This document shows, piece after piece, positions 31,684 through 41,588 of a stretch of 64,000 bases of DNA. The position numbers were made by a program, and so were the translations under genes. The stretch covers positions 1 through 64,000 of the forward strand of contig QPMI01000626.1 in assembly GCA_004431415.1 (NCBI GenBank), in the 5' to 3' direction. The stretch is from Cyanophora paradoxa (taxonomy: Eukaryota > Glaucocystophyceae > Cyanophorales > Cyanophoraceae). Under the pieces are notes generated by a model. It saw only the letters and a program-made list of their open reading frames with translations, did not search any database and was not told the origin of the DNA. Numbering within the stretch: position 1 is the stretch's first letter; every line of letters starts with the position of its first letter.

Positions 31684-32583
31684 CTAGTCGTCCCCCTCCT
31701 CGCCCTCCCCCTCGCCCCCCGCCTCCTCCTTCTTCTCCTTCTTGCCCTTGCCGTCGCCGCCGCCCGACGAGCGGCGCTTGGCGGCCTTCTCCCCCGCCGG
31801 CGCGCCCTCCTCGCCCGCCGCGCCCCGCCCCCGCTTCGCCCCTGCGCCGCCGCGCCGAGCGAGTCAGAAAAGTCCGCGCAGCTCAGAGGAGGGGTTAGGA
31901 AGGGCCGAACCGGCAGAGGGCGCCTCGCCGCCGCCGCCGTCGGCGGCGGCCATGACCTGCGCCGGCATGCCCTCCACCAGGGCGGCGAACGCGGCGCGGG
32001 CCGGCGCCTCCTCCTTGAAGGACTTGCTCCAGAGCTTGCTCTTGAAGCTGAACGCGAAGCCGGCGCCCTTCACGAGCTCCTTCAGCTCCTTGAAGAGGGC
32101 GAACTGCTTCTCGAGCTCCCAGCCGCACCGCACGACGAAGGCGGCGCCCTCGCACTCCAGCGCCGCGTGCACGCGCATGCCCGCCCCGCTCGCCTCGAAC
32201 GACTCCAGCCGGTGCGCCTCCGCCTCCGCCTCCGTCTCCGCCGCTGCTGCCGGCGCCGCCGATGCCGCGTCTCCCGCCGGCGCTGCGGCCGGCGCCGCGG
32301 CGGCCGCCTCGCGCGCCGGCGAGGGGAGACGCCGCAGCAGGTCCTCGTACGCGGCGCGCGCCTCCTTCTCGCTCTTGAACGGCTTGACCCATTCCTTGTT
32401 CGCCCACTTGAATTCCGCGTCCTTCAGGAGCTTCTTGAGCTTGCCGAAGAGCGCGCCCTTGGCGACCCACGAGGCCGTCACGGCGTACGCCCCGGCCTCG
32501 ACCTCCAGCGCGATCTTCACGCTGAACGGCTCGCCCTTGTTGTCCTCGCCCGTCGGGTTCACGCTGGCAATCGCCCGCGCCAT
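31684..32583 (-). CDS. Tandem orphan-domain protein with basic/acidic tail
   Basis: From ATG 32583 (MARAIASVNPTGEDNKGEPF) the protein has two related units of about 70 residues. Unit 1 (about 32526-32330): VKIALEVEAGAYAVTASW, FGKLKKLLKDAEFKW, WVKPFKSEKEARAAYEDLL. Unit 2 (about 32181-31975): VHAALECEGAAFVVRCGW, FALFKELKELVKGAGFAFSF, LWSKSFKEEAPARAAFAAL. An Ala/Glu linker separates them. A phase-1 gt-ag intron (about 31905-31836) leads to AKRGRGAAGEEGAPAGEK and a Lys-then-Glu/Asp tail ending GEGEEGDD at 31684. I know no named family. The K-LK--GF-W----W-K-F pattern resembles short nucleic-acid-associated modules in prokaryotes, but that is inference. An in-frame upstream ATG at 32778 is less likely the start. 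Confidence 0.7.
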
Positions 32584-32988
32584 CGCCCAGGTCGACGTCT
32601 GCGCGTACGAATTCGCGGCGGGCGGCGGGCCGCGCGGGGAGCTCGAAGCGACGTATGGAGCTTCTAGGATCATTGCGGTATTCGCCGCGGGCGCGCCGCA
32701 CCTCGCCGAGGTCGCCGAACCTTGAATGCACAAGCCGTGCCGCGCCGAACAAAGCCGCCTCGCGAGGTCGAAGCGCACGTACGGCTAGCTAAACGAGTTT
32801 CAAGCTGCAGCTGCCGCTGGACCCTGCCGCTCGAGCTTCAAGCGGCAGATGCACCTACATACCGTACCCCCCGTCCCGCCCCCCCTCCCCCTCCTGCCGC
32901 GACCTCGGACCTCCACATGATTTAGTTCGTATTCTACATAATATCACAGTGTACTTATAGTATCAAGCTGCTCCGCCGCGCAGCGCCT
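32584..32988. other. Spacer between minus-strand genes
   Basis: GC-rich next to the start of the duplicated-domain gene (promoter side), then AT-richer from 32910 to 32970 near the 3' end of the next gene. No exon supported. Confidence 0.45.
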
Positions 32989-33963
32989 CTATAGGAGGGG
33001 GGCGGGATCGTGCCCCGCGGCCTCCGCGAACCCCAAAGGTGCATCCCCGAAGCTCAAAGCGCCCTCCGCCGCCGCCATCGCCGCCGGCCCCTCCGCCCCC
33101 GCCAGCGCGTCCTCCGCCTGCACGCCCGCCGGCACCCCGCCTCAGCCGACGCCGCCCGCGGCCGCGGCCGCGGCCGCCGGGCTCTGCACAGCGGAGCGCA
33201 CCCCGCCATCGGCCTGGTTTCCGCCGTCAAAGTCGCCGCCCGCGGAGTAGTGCTCGTATGCAGACGCCACCTCGGACCCCTCCGAGGGCCCGGGCTCCGA
33301 CGGGCCCGCGTCGGCCCCCGCCGCCCCGCTCGAGCCCTGCCGCGCCGCGCGCGCCGCTGGGTCAGCAGAGAGCCCCTCTGAGTCTAGCTAAAGGCGGCGT
33401 GGCCTAGAAGGGCGCACCGCGATGCGCTCCTGTGCCTCAGCCTTCAGCTGCGCCTTCGTCGCGTCATCTATGTTCGGGTTGCGATCCAGCCTGCCGCACG
33501 TCGCCGCGCGTCAGAGGCACTGATGCAACGGGCGCAAGCTACGGTGCTGCGGCAGGCTGCCGGGCGGCGGGCGGCGGGTGGGGCGGGGCGGGGAGGTCGA
33601 GGCTCACGTTGCGGCCATCTCCTTCGCGCGATCCGCCTCGCTCGTTCCGGCGGCTGTCCACGCGTGCGACATCATAGCGATGTACTTCTGCACCACGCAG
33701 CGGCCTGCGTGAACCAGGCGAAGTCAGCCTGGCAGGTTCGACACCCGCGTTCATGCGTCGGGCTGATGAAAAGGGCCGCCGGCGAGAGGGCAGGCGGTCT
33801 CCCATGCTAGAGTGAGATAGCTGTGGCACGTAGCTATCCGATGATCGCTTCAGGCGAGGCGCGGCGAGGCCGGGCGGGCGGGCGAGGCATAGAGGACGGC
33901 GGCCGCACTTCTGTTGTCGTGCTCCAGCTCCAACTCCTTGGGAGTGCAATCAAGGTCCGCCAT
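32989..33963 (-). CDS. Orphan acidic protein, five or more exons
   Basis: ATG 33963 starts MADLDCTPKELELEHDN. A gtgcgg...cacgcag intron joins in phase 1 to RCVVQKYIAMMSHAWTAAG and TSEADRAKEMAA (about 33711-33608). A further exon reads LDRNPNIDDATKAQLKAEA and QERIA (about 33495-33423). The last two exons are acidic and Gly/Ala-rich (SEGSEVASAYEHYSAGGDF, then EDALAGAEGPAAMAAAEG), ending DPAPLL at 32989. Intron borders are canonical and phases agree for the first and last junctions. No family is recognised; the N-terminal part is helical. It is divergent to the TRK transporter gene (335 bp). Confidence 0.6.
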
Positions 33964-34298
33964 GCCTAACTAAAACCTGCAAATTCGCTCGTAGCGCGCC
34001 CGCAGTTCTGACGGTCCTACGGGACGTGGGCGCGCTGGCTGACCTGAAACAACTACGATAGCTTGCCTGAATCCTGAATCGCTCTGCTGCACTAGGAGGT
34101 GCCGGCTTCGCGGGCCGCAGCTGATCAACAAACCGCCGTACCCCCATCCCGTTCGCTCCCGGGCCCAGAACGCTCTTGCAAAGCAGTCTGTAGAGGGCGC
34201 GCGACGAATCCAAGGAGCGCGACGCTTGCCTCGTCCGCGCCGCGCAGCCGCGGCCCGTCAGCGGAATTGTCTGAAGAGGCGCTGCGGACGGACGCGCC
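33964..34298. other. Divergent intergenic region
   Basis: Shared upstream sequence of the orphan acidic gene (minus) and the TRK gene (plus). I see no clear element. Confidence 0.4.
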
Positions 34299-35271
34299 AT
34301 GGAGCTGGCGCGCGGCGCTGCACAGCGGTTCAAGCACTACGCCGAGCTGGCCGTAGAGCAGTTCCGGGGCGTCTCGTTCAAGCCCTCCGTCCCGGAGCTG
34401 ACCTACTACCGCATCCATGCGCTCTACTTCCTCACCCTTTCGCTCCTCTCCGCTGCGGTCCTCACGTACACTGAGCCCCGCTCGTTCGGAGAGGTGCGGC
34501 CCCCGCGCGCGAGGCGAACAGGTCATCCGGAGCGCGCGCCGAGAGCGGGGCCAGCGCGCGGCCCCTCGAAGCGCGCGCGCTGATCATTCGTGCGTGCCGC
34601 GTGCGCACAGGCCTGGTTCTCGGCCGTCAGCGCCGCCACGTGCACCGTGCGCCCACTTTCCCCAGCGCCTCCGCCTGTCATCCCGCGCCGGCCCGAGGCG
34701 AGTCGGTCGCTGAGATCTAGAGGGCGCAGGGCCTCACGGTTGCAGACTTCTCGCGCTACTCGCTGGCCTCGCAGGCGGTCGTCCTCGCGACGGTCGTCCT
34801 CGGCTCGCAGCTGCTGCTCCTCGCCATCCCGCCCGCCCTGCGCCGCGCCGCCGCCCGCCGCCGGCGCGCCCCGCGCGGCCCGCCGGCCACGGCCGCGGGC
34901 ACGCCTCGCACGACGCGACCGAGCGCACGCCGCTGCTGGCGGAGGCGGAGCGGCGGGAGGCCGAGGCCGGCCGCCCGTGGAGGGCATGAGCCGCACCGAG
35001 TACGCCGCGCTCGGCCTCGTCCTCCGCTACATCGCGTACTACGCGCTGCTCTTCCAGGCGCGCCCTCCTTCTTTTTATGCTTTCCTTGGCTTGCCTTGGC
35101 CTTCGCCCGCCCGTCGCCGCTCACCCGCCCACCCGCCCGCCCACCCGCCCGCCCTCCTCGCGCGCAGGTGCTGCCCGTCACGCTGCTTTACGTGTACGGG
35201 TACACGGACGCCGCGGCCGACCTGCGCGATTTCCTGGACTCGCGGGACGTCTCCTGGGGCTGGTTCTCGGT

Positions 35272-35302
<31 letters not shown>

Positions 35303-38300
35303 CCGCTCCGCCCCCCTCTGCTCCGCTCCGCTAACGTGCCGCCTGGCAGCTGTTCATGCCGCTCTCGTCCTTCAACAACGTCGGCTTCTCGCTGCTCTCG
35401 GACAGCGTGATGGGCCTCTACCGCTACAAGCCCGTCCTCCTCCTCCTCGCCTTCCTCATCCTCGTGGGGAACACAGCCCTGCCCAGTGCGGCCTTGTACC
35501 CCCCATTCCCCCCGCCCTTCTTCAATGCCTCTGACGCCCCGACAGTCTTCCTCCGCGTCTTCGTGTGGAGCGGCCACCGCGCCGAGCAGCGGCGCCTCGC
35601 GGCCCGCGAGGGCGGCTCCGGTGAGCTCGAGGCGGCAGCGGCAGCGGCGGCAGAGGCCGGCGGCGGCCCGCAGCGGACGAGCGCGTACTTCTCCCCCCAC
35701 CGCTACCTCCTCAAGCGCCCCCGCCGCTGCACGACGCACGTCTTCACCTCCGTCCAGACGCGCGTCCTCCTCGTGCGCTGTACCCCCCTGTCCCGAAAAG
35801 AGTCTGCGGCACGGAGTCGAGCCCATCCCGTACCCCCCTTCCAGGTCTCCCTCGTCTCAATGAACCTCGTGACGTACCTCTTCTTTGACCGCCTCGAGTT
35901 CAAGGCCCGCTGGGGCCCTTTTTGAATTTTTTTATTTCTCACGGCGCGCTTTCGAACTCGGCAGGGCCCCGCGCTGCACTGGATGAGCCACTGGGGTCCG
36001 ACCCCGCCCCGCCCGAGCCCGTACCCCTGCCTCGACGCCCTGACCCGTACCCCCCATCCTGCCCCGCCCCGCCGCAGAGCGCGTTGTGGCGGCGCTCTTT
36101 CAGACGATCAGCCTCCGAACCGCCGGCATGAACTCCGTCGACCTCCGTACCCCCCGCCCTCCTTCCCCCATCCACTCTCCCCGCTGACGAGAAGGGGGTA
36201 CAGAGCTGCTGACGCCGGGGGTGTGGTGGGTGATGATGGCGATGATGTACGTGTCGGCGTACCCCTTCATCCTCACGCTGCGGGCCTCCCGGCAGCCAGT
36301 CTCCGAGCGTGCGGCGCCCCTTCCCAATCCCGCGCCACCCCCCCTTCCCGTTAGACCGGCGCGACTCAGGCGAGGCGGAGGCGGAGGCGGCCGCCGAGTC
36401 GGCTGCGGCGGCGGCGGCTGCGGCGGCGGCCGCTGCTGCTGCGGTGGCGCGGACCGAGTCGGGCTCGCTGGCGGCGCGGGCGCCTGCGTCGGCCTTGCCT
36501 CACGCTCTCGCCTGCCCCAACTGCGCCGCCACGCCCTCCGCCGCCAACGGCGCCGCCGCCAACGGCGCCGGCGCGGGTGCGCCCTCCTCCCACGCGCCGC
36601 CCCCGGCCCGCCCAGCCCTCGCCCTCCCCCCGCCGCCTCCGCCGCCGCCCCCTGGCGCCCGGCCTCGCCGGCCCCGCCCGCCCCCGGCTCCTCCGCCTCG
36701 CTGCTGCGCCCCCTCTACCGAACGTCGCGCGTGGCCCAGGTGCGAGCTCAGAGGAGAGGGCGGCGCCTAGCGTAGCCTAGCCCGGCCCCCTGCCGACCCC
36801 AGAAGCCGACCCCCCTTCCGAAAGTGGGCATACCATAGAATAGCCTCGGGCTCAAAAGAATAGCCTGAGCCTACCTAGAAGACGGGCTCAAAGGAGAGGG
36901 GGCCTAGCATAGCCTCGCCCGGCCCCCTGTCAACCCTAAGAAGGTCTAAGGACAGTCAATGGGAGGCCGCCCCGGCCTCTCTCCGCCCCGCCCCGCCTAA
37001 GAGGATCGAAGGGCCTATCATAGCCTCGCCCCGACCCCACCCGCCCCCGACCCCGGTCGACCCCGGCCGACCCCCCCGCCCCCGCCCCGAGCAGTCCCTC
37101 GTGGGGATCGGGCAGTGGCTGTTCGCGCGGGACATCGCGTGGCTCTACCTCGGCATGCTCGCCATCTGCGTCACCGAGGGCGACCGCCTCGAGAAGGCGA
37201 GCACGCCCGCCCGCGCTCCCTGCCCCTGCCACTCGAGAAGGCGCGCGGATCGTAGAGCCCTTGGAACTGTTTGTGAGCTGCTTAGAGCCGCTCCTGCCAG
37301 TCCGCCCGCCGCCTCTAGAGCCGTATCGTTTCCAGAGCCGCCTGGAGAAGGCGCGCACGCGCGCGCCCCCGCCCTGCCCGTATCGTTTCTAGGGCTGCCT
37401 AGACGCTGCTTAGAAGCTGCTAGATTCTTTAGAGTAGCGGGGGAAGCGGGGGCGTGTCCGCCCCTTCCTTTTACCCCCTCCCCTCCCCGCTCCGAGTCAC
37501 GTGCCCTCTCCGACGCCCCCTCGGCTGCCCCCTCCCCGCCACTTCCTTTCCCCTATCTGACGGGGGGGCGGGCAGGAGGTCGGCGTCTCCTTCGTTCGCC
37601 TCCTCTTCGAGGTACCTCCCCCCCGCCCCCCCGCCCCCTCTCCCCCTTTCCGAGGCTCCGCTGCCCAGCGCTCTCTGCCGCCATTGCCCCCTCCCCTCCG
37701 CCGCCCGCCGGCTGACGGGCCGTGGGGGCAGCTGGTCTCCGCGTACGGCTGCGTGGGCATCTCCCTCGGGCACCCCTCCACACAGGCCCGCTCCTCCCGC
37801 CCCCTCCCCCCCCTTCCCCCTTCAACCTCTCCTCGGCCCCCCCGTCCCCCCTCCCCCCCCCCCCGCCCGTCCCGTCCTGGGCTGAAATTCGCGCCCCCGC
37901 TCCCCCTCCTTCTCCCCCCCCTCACCCCCCCCTCTTCACCCCCCTTTCCCCTCCCGTCCCGGCGCCCTCCCCCTAAGCACGCTTCTCGCCTCCCCGCCCC
38001 GCCCGCGCTAACGCGGCTGAGCGCCGGCGCTCAGGCGAGCTTCGCGGGGGTGCTGCGGCCGGGCTCCCAGTTCGTCCTCACCCTCGTCATGCTCCTCGGC
38101 CGGCCCGCCTGTAACCCCTTCCCCCCACGGGGCCCCCGCCTCACGCCCCTTCGCGTAACCGCAGGCACCGCGGCCTGCCCGACGCCATGGACCCAGCCGT
38201 CCTCGTGCGCTCGCTACCCCCCGCCCCGGCCCCTCGCCCTTCGCCCCTGCATTTTCCGCTAGCCCCGGCCATTTCTACGGCTATCCACCCCTGCCGGCTA

Positions 38301-39251
38301 GCCCCCTAGCCCCCTCCCCCGTCTCGGTGCCAAGGCCCCTGCCCTTCTCGTGCACTCCCCTCCGACGCTCCCCACCCCCTCCCCCTCCCCGGGCTCCCTC
38401 CTTTCCGCTAGCCCCGGCCCCTGCATTTCCGCTAGCCTTGGCCATTCCCGTACCCCCTCCGAGCCCGGCCTGGGGGATCCGTGCCCTTGCGCTCGCTCCC
38501 CCTCCTCATCCCCCCCCTCCCCCCCCCCTCCTCCCTCCCAAAGGCCTTCCGGCGTTCTGCTTGTTGTATACGAGACCCGCCCCCGCCCCCTGGAACCTCG
38601 TTCCTCTCGCGCCGACGCCTTTCGCGCAGGTCGCAGTGGCACGGCGGGGCCGCGTGGAGGAGCCGATGGAGGCCTCAGAGGCGGCTCTGGCCCCGCCCTT
38701 CCACGCCCAGGCGAGCCAGCTGTGAATTCCGCTGCTCTTAGATGCGCCTAAGCTTGAGCGTATGCGAGTACGAGGCTGCTCTTAATCAAATCTAGCACTC
38801 GAAGCTGGCCGGCTGGCTGGAGAGCCGTCTCTAGGCTTGAGCTTCGCTCCTCTGAGCCATCCAGCCAGCCTTGAGCCTTCAATTCCTCTTAAGCTTAAGC
38901 TCGGCTGCTCTGAGCTTTGATCATGAGCTCGCCCGCTGACTCTTGTCGCAGGCGGCGGCGGGGCGGTCGCGGCGGCACTCGCCGCCCCACGCCCACCGCA
39001 TGCCCTCGGTCTCCGAGGAGGTCGAGGCCGCCGACGAGTCCGTGGCGCGCCGTACCCCCCTCCACCCTCTTCCCCCCCCTCCTCCCCTGACGGCTCGTCC
39101 GCAGGGGTCGCGGGCGGGGCCGCGGGCCGGGGCCGGGGCGGGCGTGCCGCCCGCGCTGCTGGCGGCGGCGATGCTGCCCCGGCATTCGCTGGACGTCTCT
39201 GACCCGCCCGCATTCCTCGCCCGCCTCCAGGAGGCCGGCCCGCCCCAGTAG
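34299..39251 (+). CDS. TRK/HKT-family potassium transporter
   Basis: About 18 exons from ATG 34299 (MELARGAAQRFKHYAE) to TAG 39251. TM1 follows in YYRIHALYFLTLSLLSAAVL. All four P-loop filters are readable, each with its glycine: AVSAATCT-GL across an intron (about 34612-34745), SSFNNVGFSLLSDS (about 35364), ISLRTAGMNSVDL (about 36090), and LVSAYGCVGISLG (about 37732). Other family blocks are ILVGNTALP, LLKRPRRCTTHVFTSVQTR, VMMAMMYVSAYPFILTLR, ARDIAWLYLGMLAICVTEGD, SQFVLTLVMLLGR and HRGLPDAMD. Glycine in filter 1 favours K+ over Na+ selectivity (family knowledge). A poly-Ala insert (about 36375-36450) sits before the last repeat. Two frame changes between about 34830 and 34990 are not explained by a GT-AG intron. 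Several introns use GC donors (e.g. after about 35908, 37196 and 38729). Confidence 0.88.
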
Positions 39252-39712
39252 ACCCGGAGCCACGGCCCGGCCCGGGCCGGCCCCGCCGCTGTATATGTTC
39301 CTCGATTTGTCCTCCCTTGATGATCTCGGTCTTGATCCTAATTATAAGTAGCTTCAGTCTCCCTTAAGCTTGCATTGCCTGCGAGCCCGGGGGCCGCCTT
39401 TTGCCGCCTCGAAATCATTGAATCATGGGATCTGAGACCCGGATCTATTTTTAGTAGCTATAGGTTTCTGTTCCCTCTCTCCTAGCTATATATAGGCCTC
39501 TCGTTCTAGTCCCCACCCTCTCCCCTCCCCTCTGCCGTGCTGCATGACCCCTCCCCTCCGCGTATTAACTAGTAACGTTAACGTTGACTTATTCACGGAG
39601 TCCGAAGTTCCGGATCTGTCCTTCAAGTATTCGGATCTCCTCTAGCTAGCCCGGGCAATCGAATTCGAAGCAACTCGAATTCTCTCGTCGGCAAAACTCA
39701 ACCGAAGCAGCA
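39252..39712. other. Spacer between transporter and USP genes
   Basis: AT-richer, with CTAGCTATATATAG-like palindromes near 39481 and AACGTTAACGTT near 39574. Contains the TRK 3' end and the USP promoter. No gene seen. Confidence 0.5.
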
Positions 39713-40981
39713 ATGAAGGTGCCCGGCGCGCGCCGCGCCGCTTTCAGGGCGTCGGGGCTCATCGTCACGCGCCGCGCGCCGCAGATCCTCGTCGGCATTG
39801 ACGGCAGCAAGAACGGTGCGAAATCTGCTGCCTCGGGGCGCGGCGCAAAATTTGCGGCCCCTTTCGCACGCCGCGGCGCCGCCGATGACTGTTGTGGCGC
39901 GCAGCGCACCGCGCGTTCGAGTTTGCCCTGAAGCACTTCGTGCGCCTGTTTCGGTCACTTCTCCTGACCCGCGAAACTGACGGCGGCCGTGCCCCGACGC
40001 GCAGATGGCCGATCCGAAAGCAACTCTGCACCTCGTGGCCGTGACCGAGGCGCGCCGGCGCGGGCCCTGCGCTTGCAAATCGTGCCGCGCGCCCTCGGCC
40101 GAGAGTCCCCTCGCTCGCCGCAGACGCTTAAGTACACGGGGCTGGAGGACAAGTACAAGCACGAGTACGCCGAGTTCGTGAACAACGTGCGGCGGCAGAA
40201 GACGGAGGAGATCTTCCGCAACTACGTCGGCATCCTGCAGCGCATCGCCTTCAGCCGCCACTACAACGAGGTCCAGCGCTCCTCCATCGAGGTCCGGTGC
40301 CGCGCCGCTCGCTGCAGCGATCGCGCGTTCGAATAGAAGCGACCGCTGACTCCAGTTTGAATTTAAATTCGATCAGGTCCAGGAGGGGCGGGACGCGCGC
40401 GAAATCCTCCTCCGCGTGCGTTCCCGCGCTCCGCTCCGCTCCGCTTCGAATTTGATTTTAGCCTTGGCCGCGCTCTCACTTCGCGCCAGCTCGTCTCGGA
40501 GCGGAGCTACGACTGCATCGTCGTGGGGCGCCGCGGCGAGACCGACTACGAGCGGTTCGCGCGTTTTCGCGGGCCGCGGCCGGGGGCTGCAATCGCAAGT
40601 CGTGTTGCCTCGGGCAGTTCTCACGCTTAGCTTGCAAAATTTAACTTTAAGAATAGCTGGCAATGTGCGCGTTAGCTACCGCGCGCGGGCGGTCCCGGCT
40701 GTGCCACGCGCAAAATGCGCATGCGCATGCGCAAAATTTCGTTCACGCGCCGACCCCATCAGGATGGCGATCGGCTCGGTTGCGGACTACCTCGTCCGGT
40801 TCGAGTCCCAATCCGCTTGCGCTTGGGCCTGTCAATTGCAAACCGGCGCGGGTACCCCGCCAGGAACGCCCCGTGCGCCGTCGTCGCATGCACTGAGCTC
40901 GAGCTGGCGCCGGCGGATGCGGCTGGCCCCAGACTGCAGCTCGCCGAGTCGCGCATATGCATGTACAGCCACTGTTCTTAA
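39713..40981 (+). CDS. Universal stress protein (UspA-like)
   Basis: Exons join in frame. ATG 39713 gives MKVPGARRAAF... and APQILVGIDGSKN; across a phase-1 intron this continues AHRAFEFALKHF; then MADPKATLHLVA (39.99-40.05 kb), TLKYTGLEDKYKHEYAEF and VNNVRRQKTEEIFRNYVGIL, VQEGRDAREILL, SERSYDCIVVGRRGETDYER, MAIGSVADYLVR, and NAPCAVVACTELELAPAD with the stop at 40979-40981. This is a single USP fold: a nucleotide-binding-type first strand, the IVVGRRG loop, and GSVADYLV. The ATP-binding G-2x-G-9x-G(S/T) pattern is partly present (GRRG...GSV). The middle helix region is longer than in bacterial UspA. Introns contain GCGCAAAATTT words rather than C-runs. Confidence 0.85.
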
Positions 40982-41588
40982 TGGTACACGTAATTATTAT
41001 CATCACTTGCAATTGCAATCGAAGTCATTGGGATCTTGATCATCAGCTTGCCAACCCTTGAAGTGCATGTTAGGTGCGATCGCGAGCGCGAGCGAATTTC
41101 GAAGCGAGGGGACCCGCCGGGCCGGGAAGAAGGGAAGGCTTGCAAGTCTTCTTAAGCTGGTCTTTCACGGCATCACGGAGTCAGACAAAATTTCCGAGAT
41201 TTAATTTGCTACAAACTTTGAAAGATACGGGCCGGCCCACCGGCGGGGTACTGCATGCAAAAATGCACACGGGGGGTACTGCGCATGCATGCGGGGTACG
41301 ATGGGGTACTGCATACGGCGGGATACCCCAGAAGGCACAAAACTCTTCGACGACAGAAATGGAAGACAAGAATGCGAGGCCCTGAGGGTCCGGAATAAAG
41401 CTTTACCAATATCTAAACCAAATAAAACGCCCTACAGGCCCCAACGGCAGAGCGTGCGGCGTACCGACTGCGCGGGTCCACGGAGAGCACCCAATAAATC
41501 AAACACAATATGCCCCGACGTGCCGAGCGGAGCTACAGCTACAGCTACAGCTAGGAGTAGCTCGAGCCAAGGCGGGGGCGGCCGCCGC
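40982..41588. other. Convergent spacer with GGGGTACTGCAT repeats
   Basis: Between about 41245 and 41330, GGGGTACTGC/GGGGTACGATG occurs four times, interleaved with GCATGCATGC palindromes. An AGCTAC triplet-like tandem (agctacagctacagctacag) lies near 41530. No gene supported. Confidence 0.6.
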
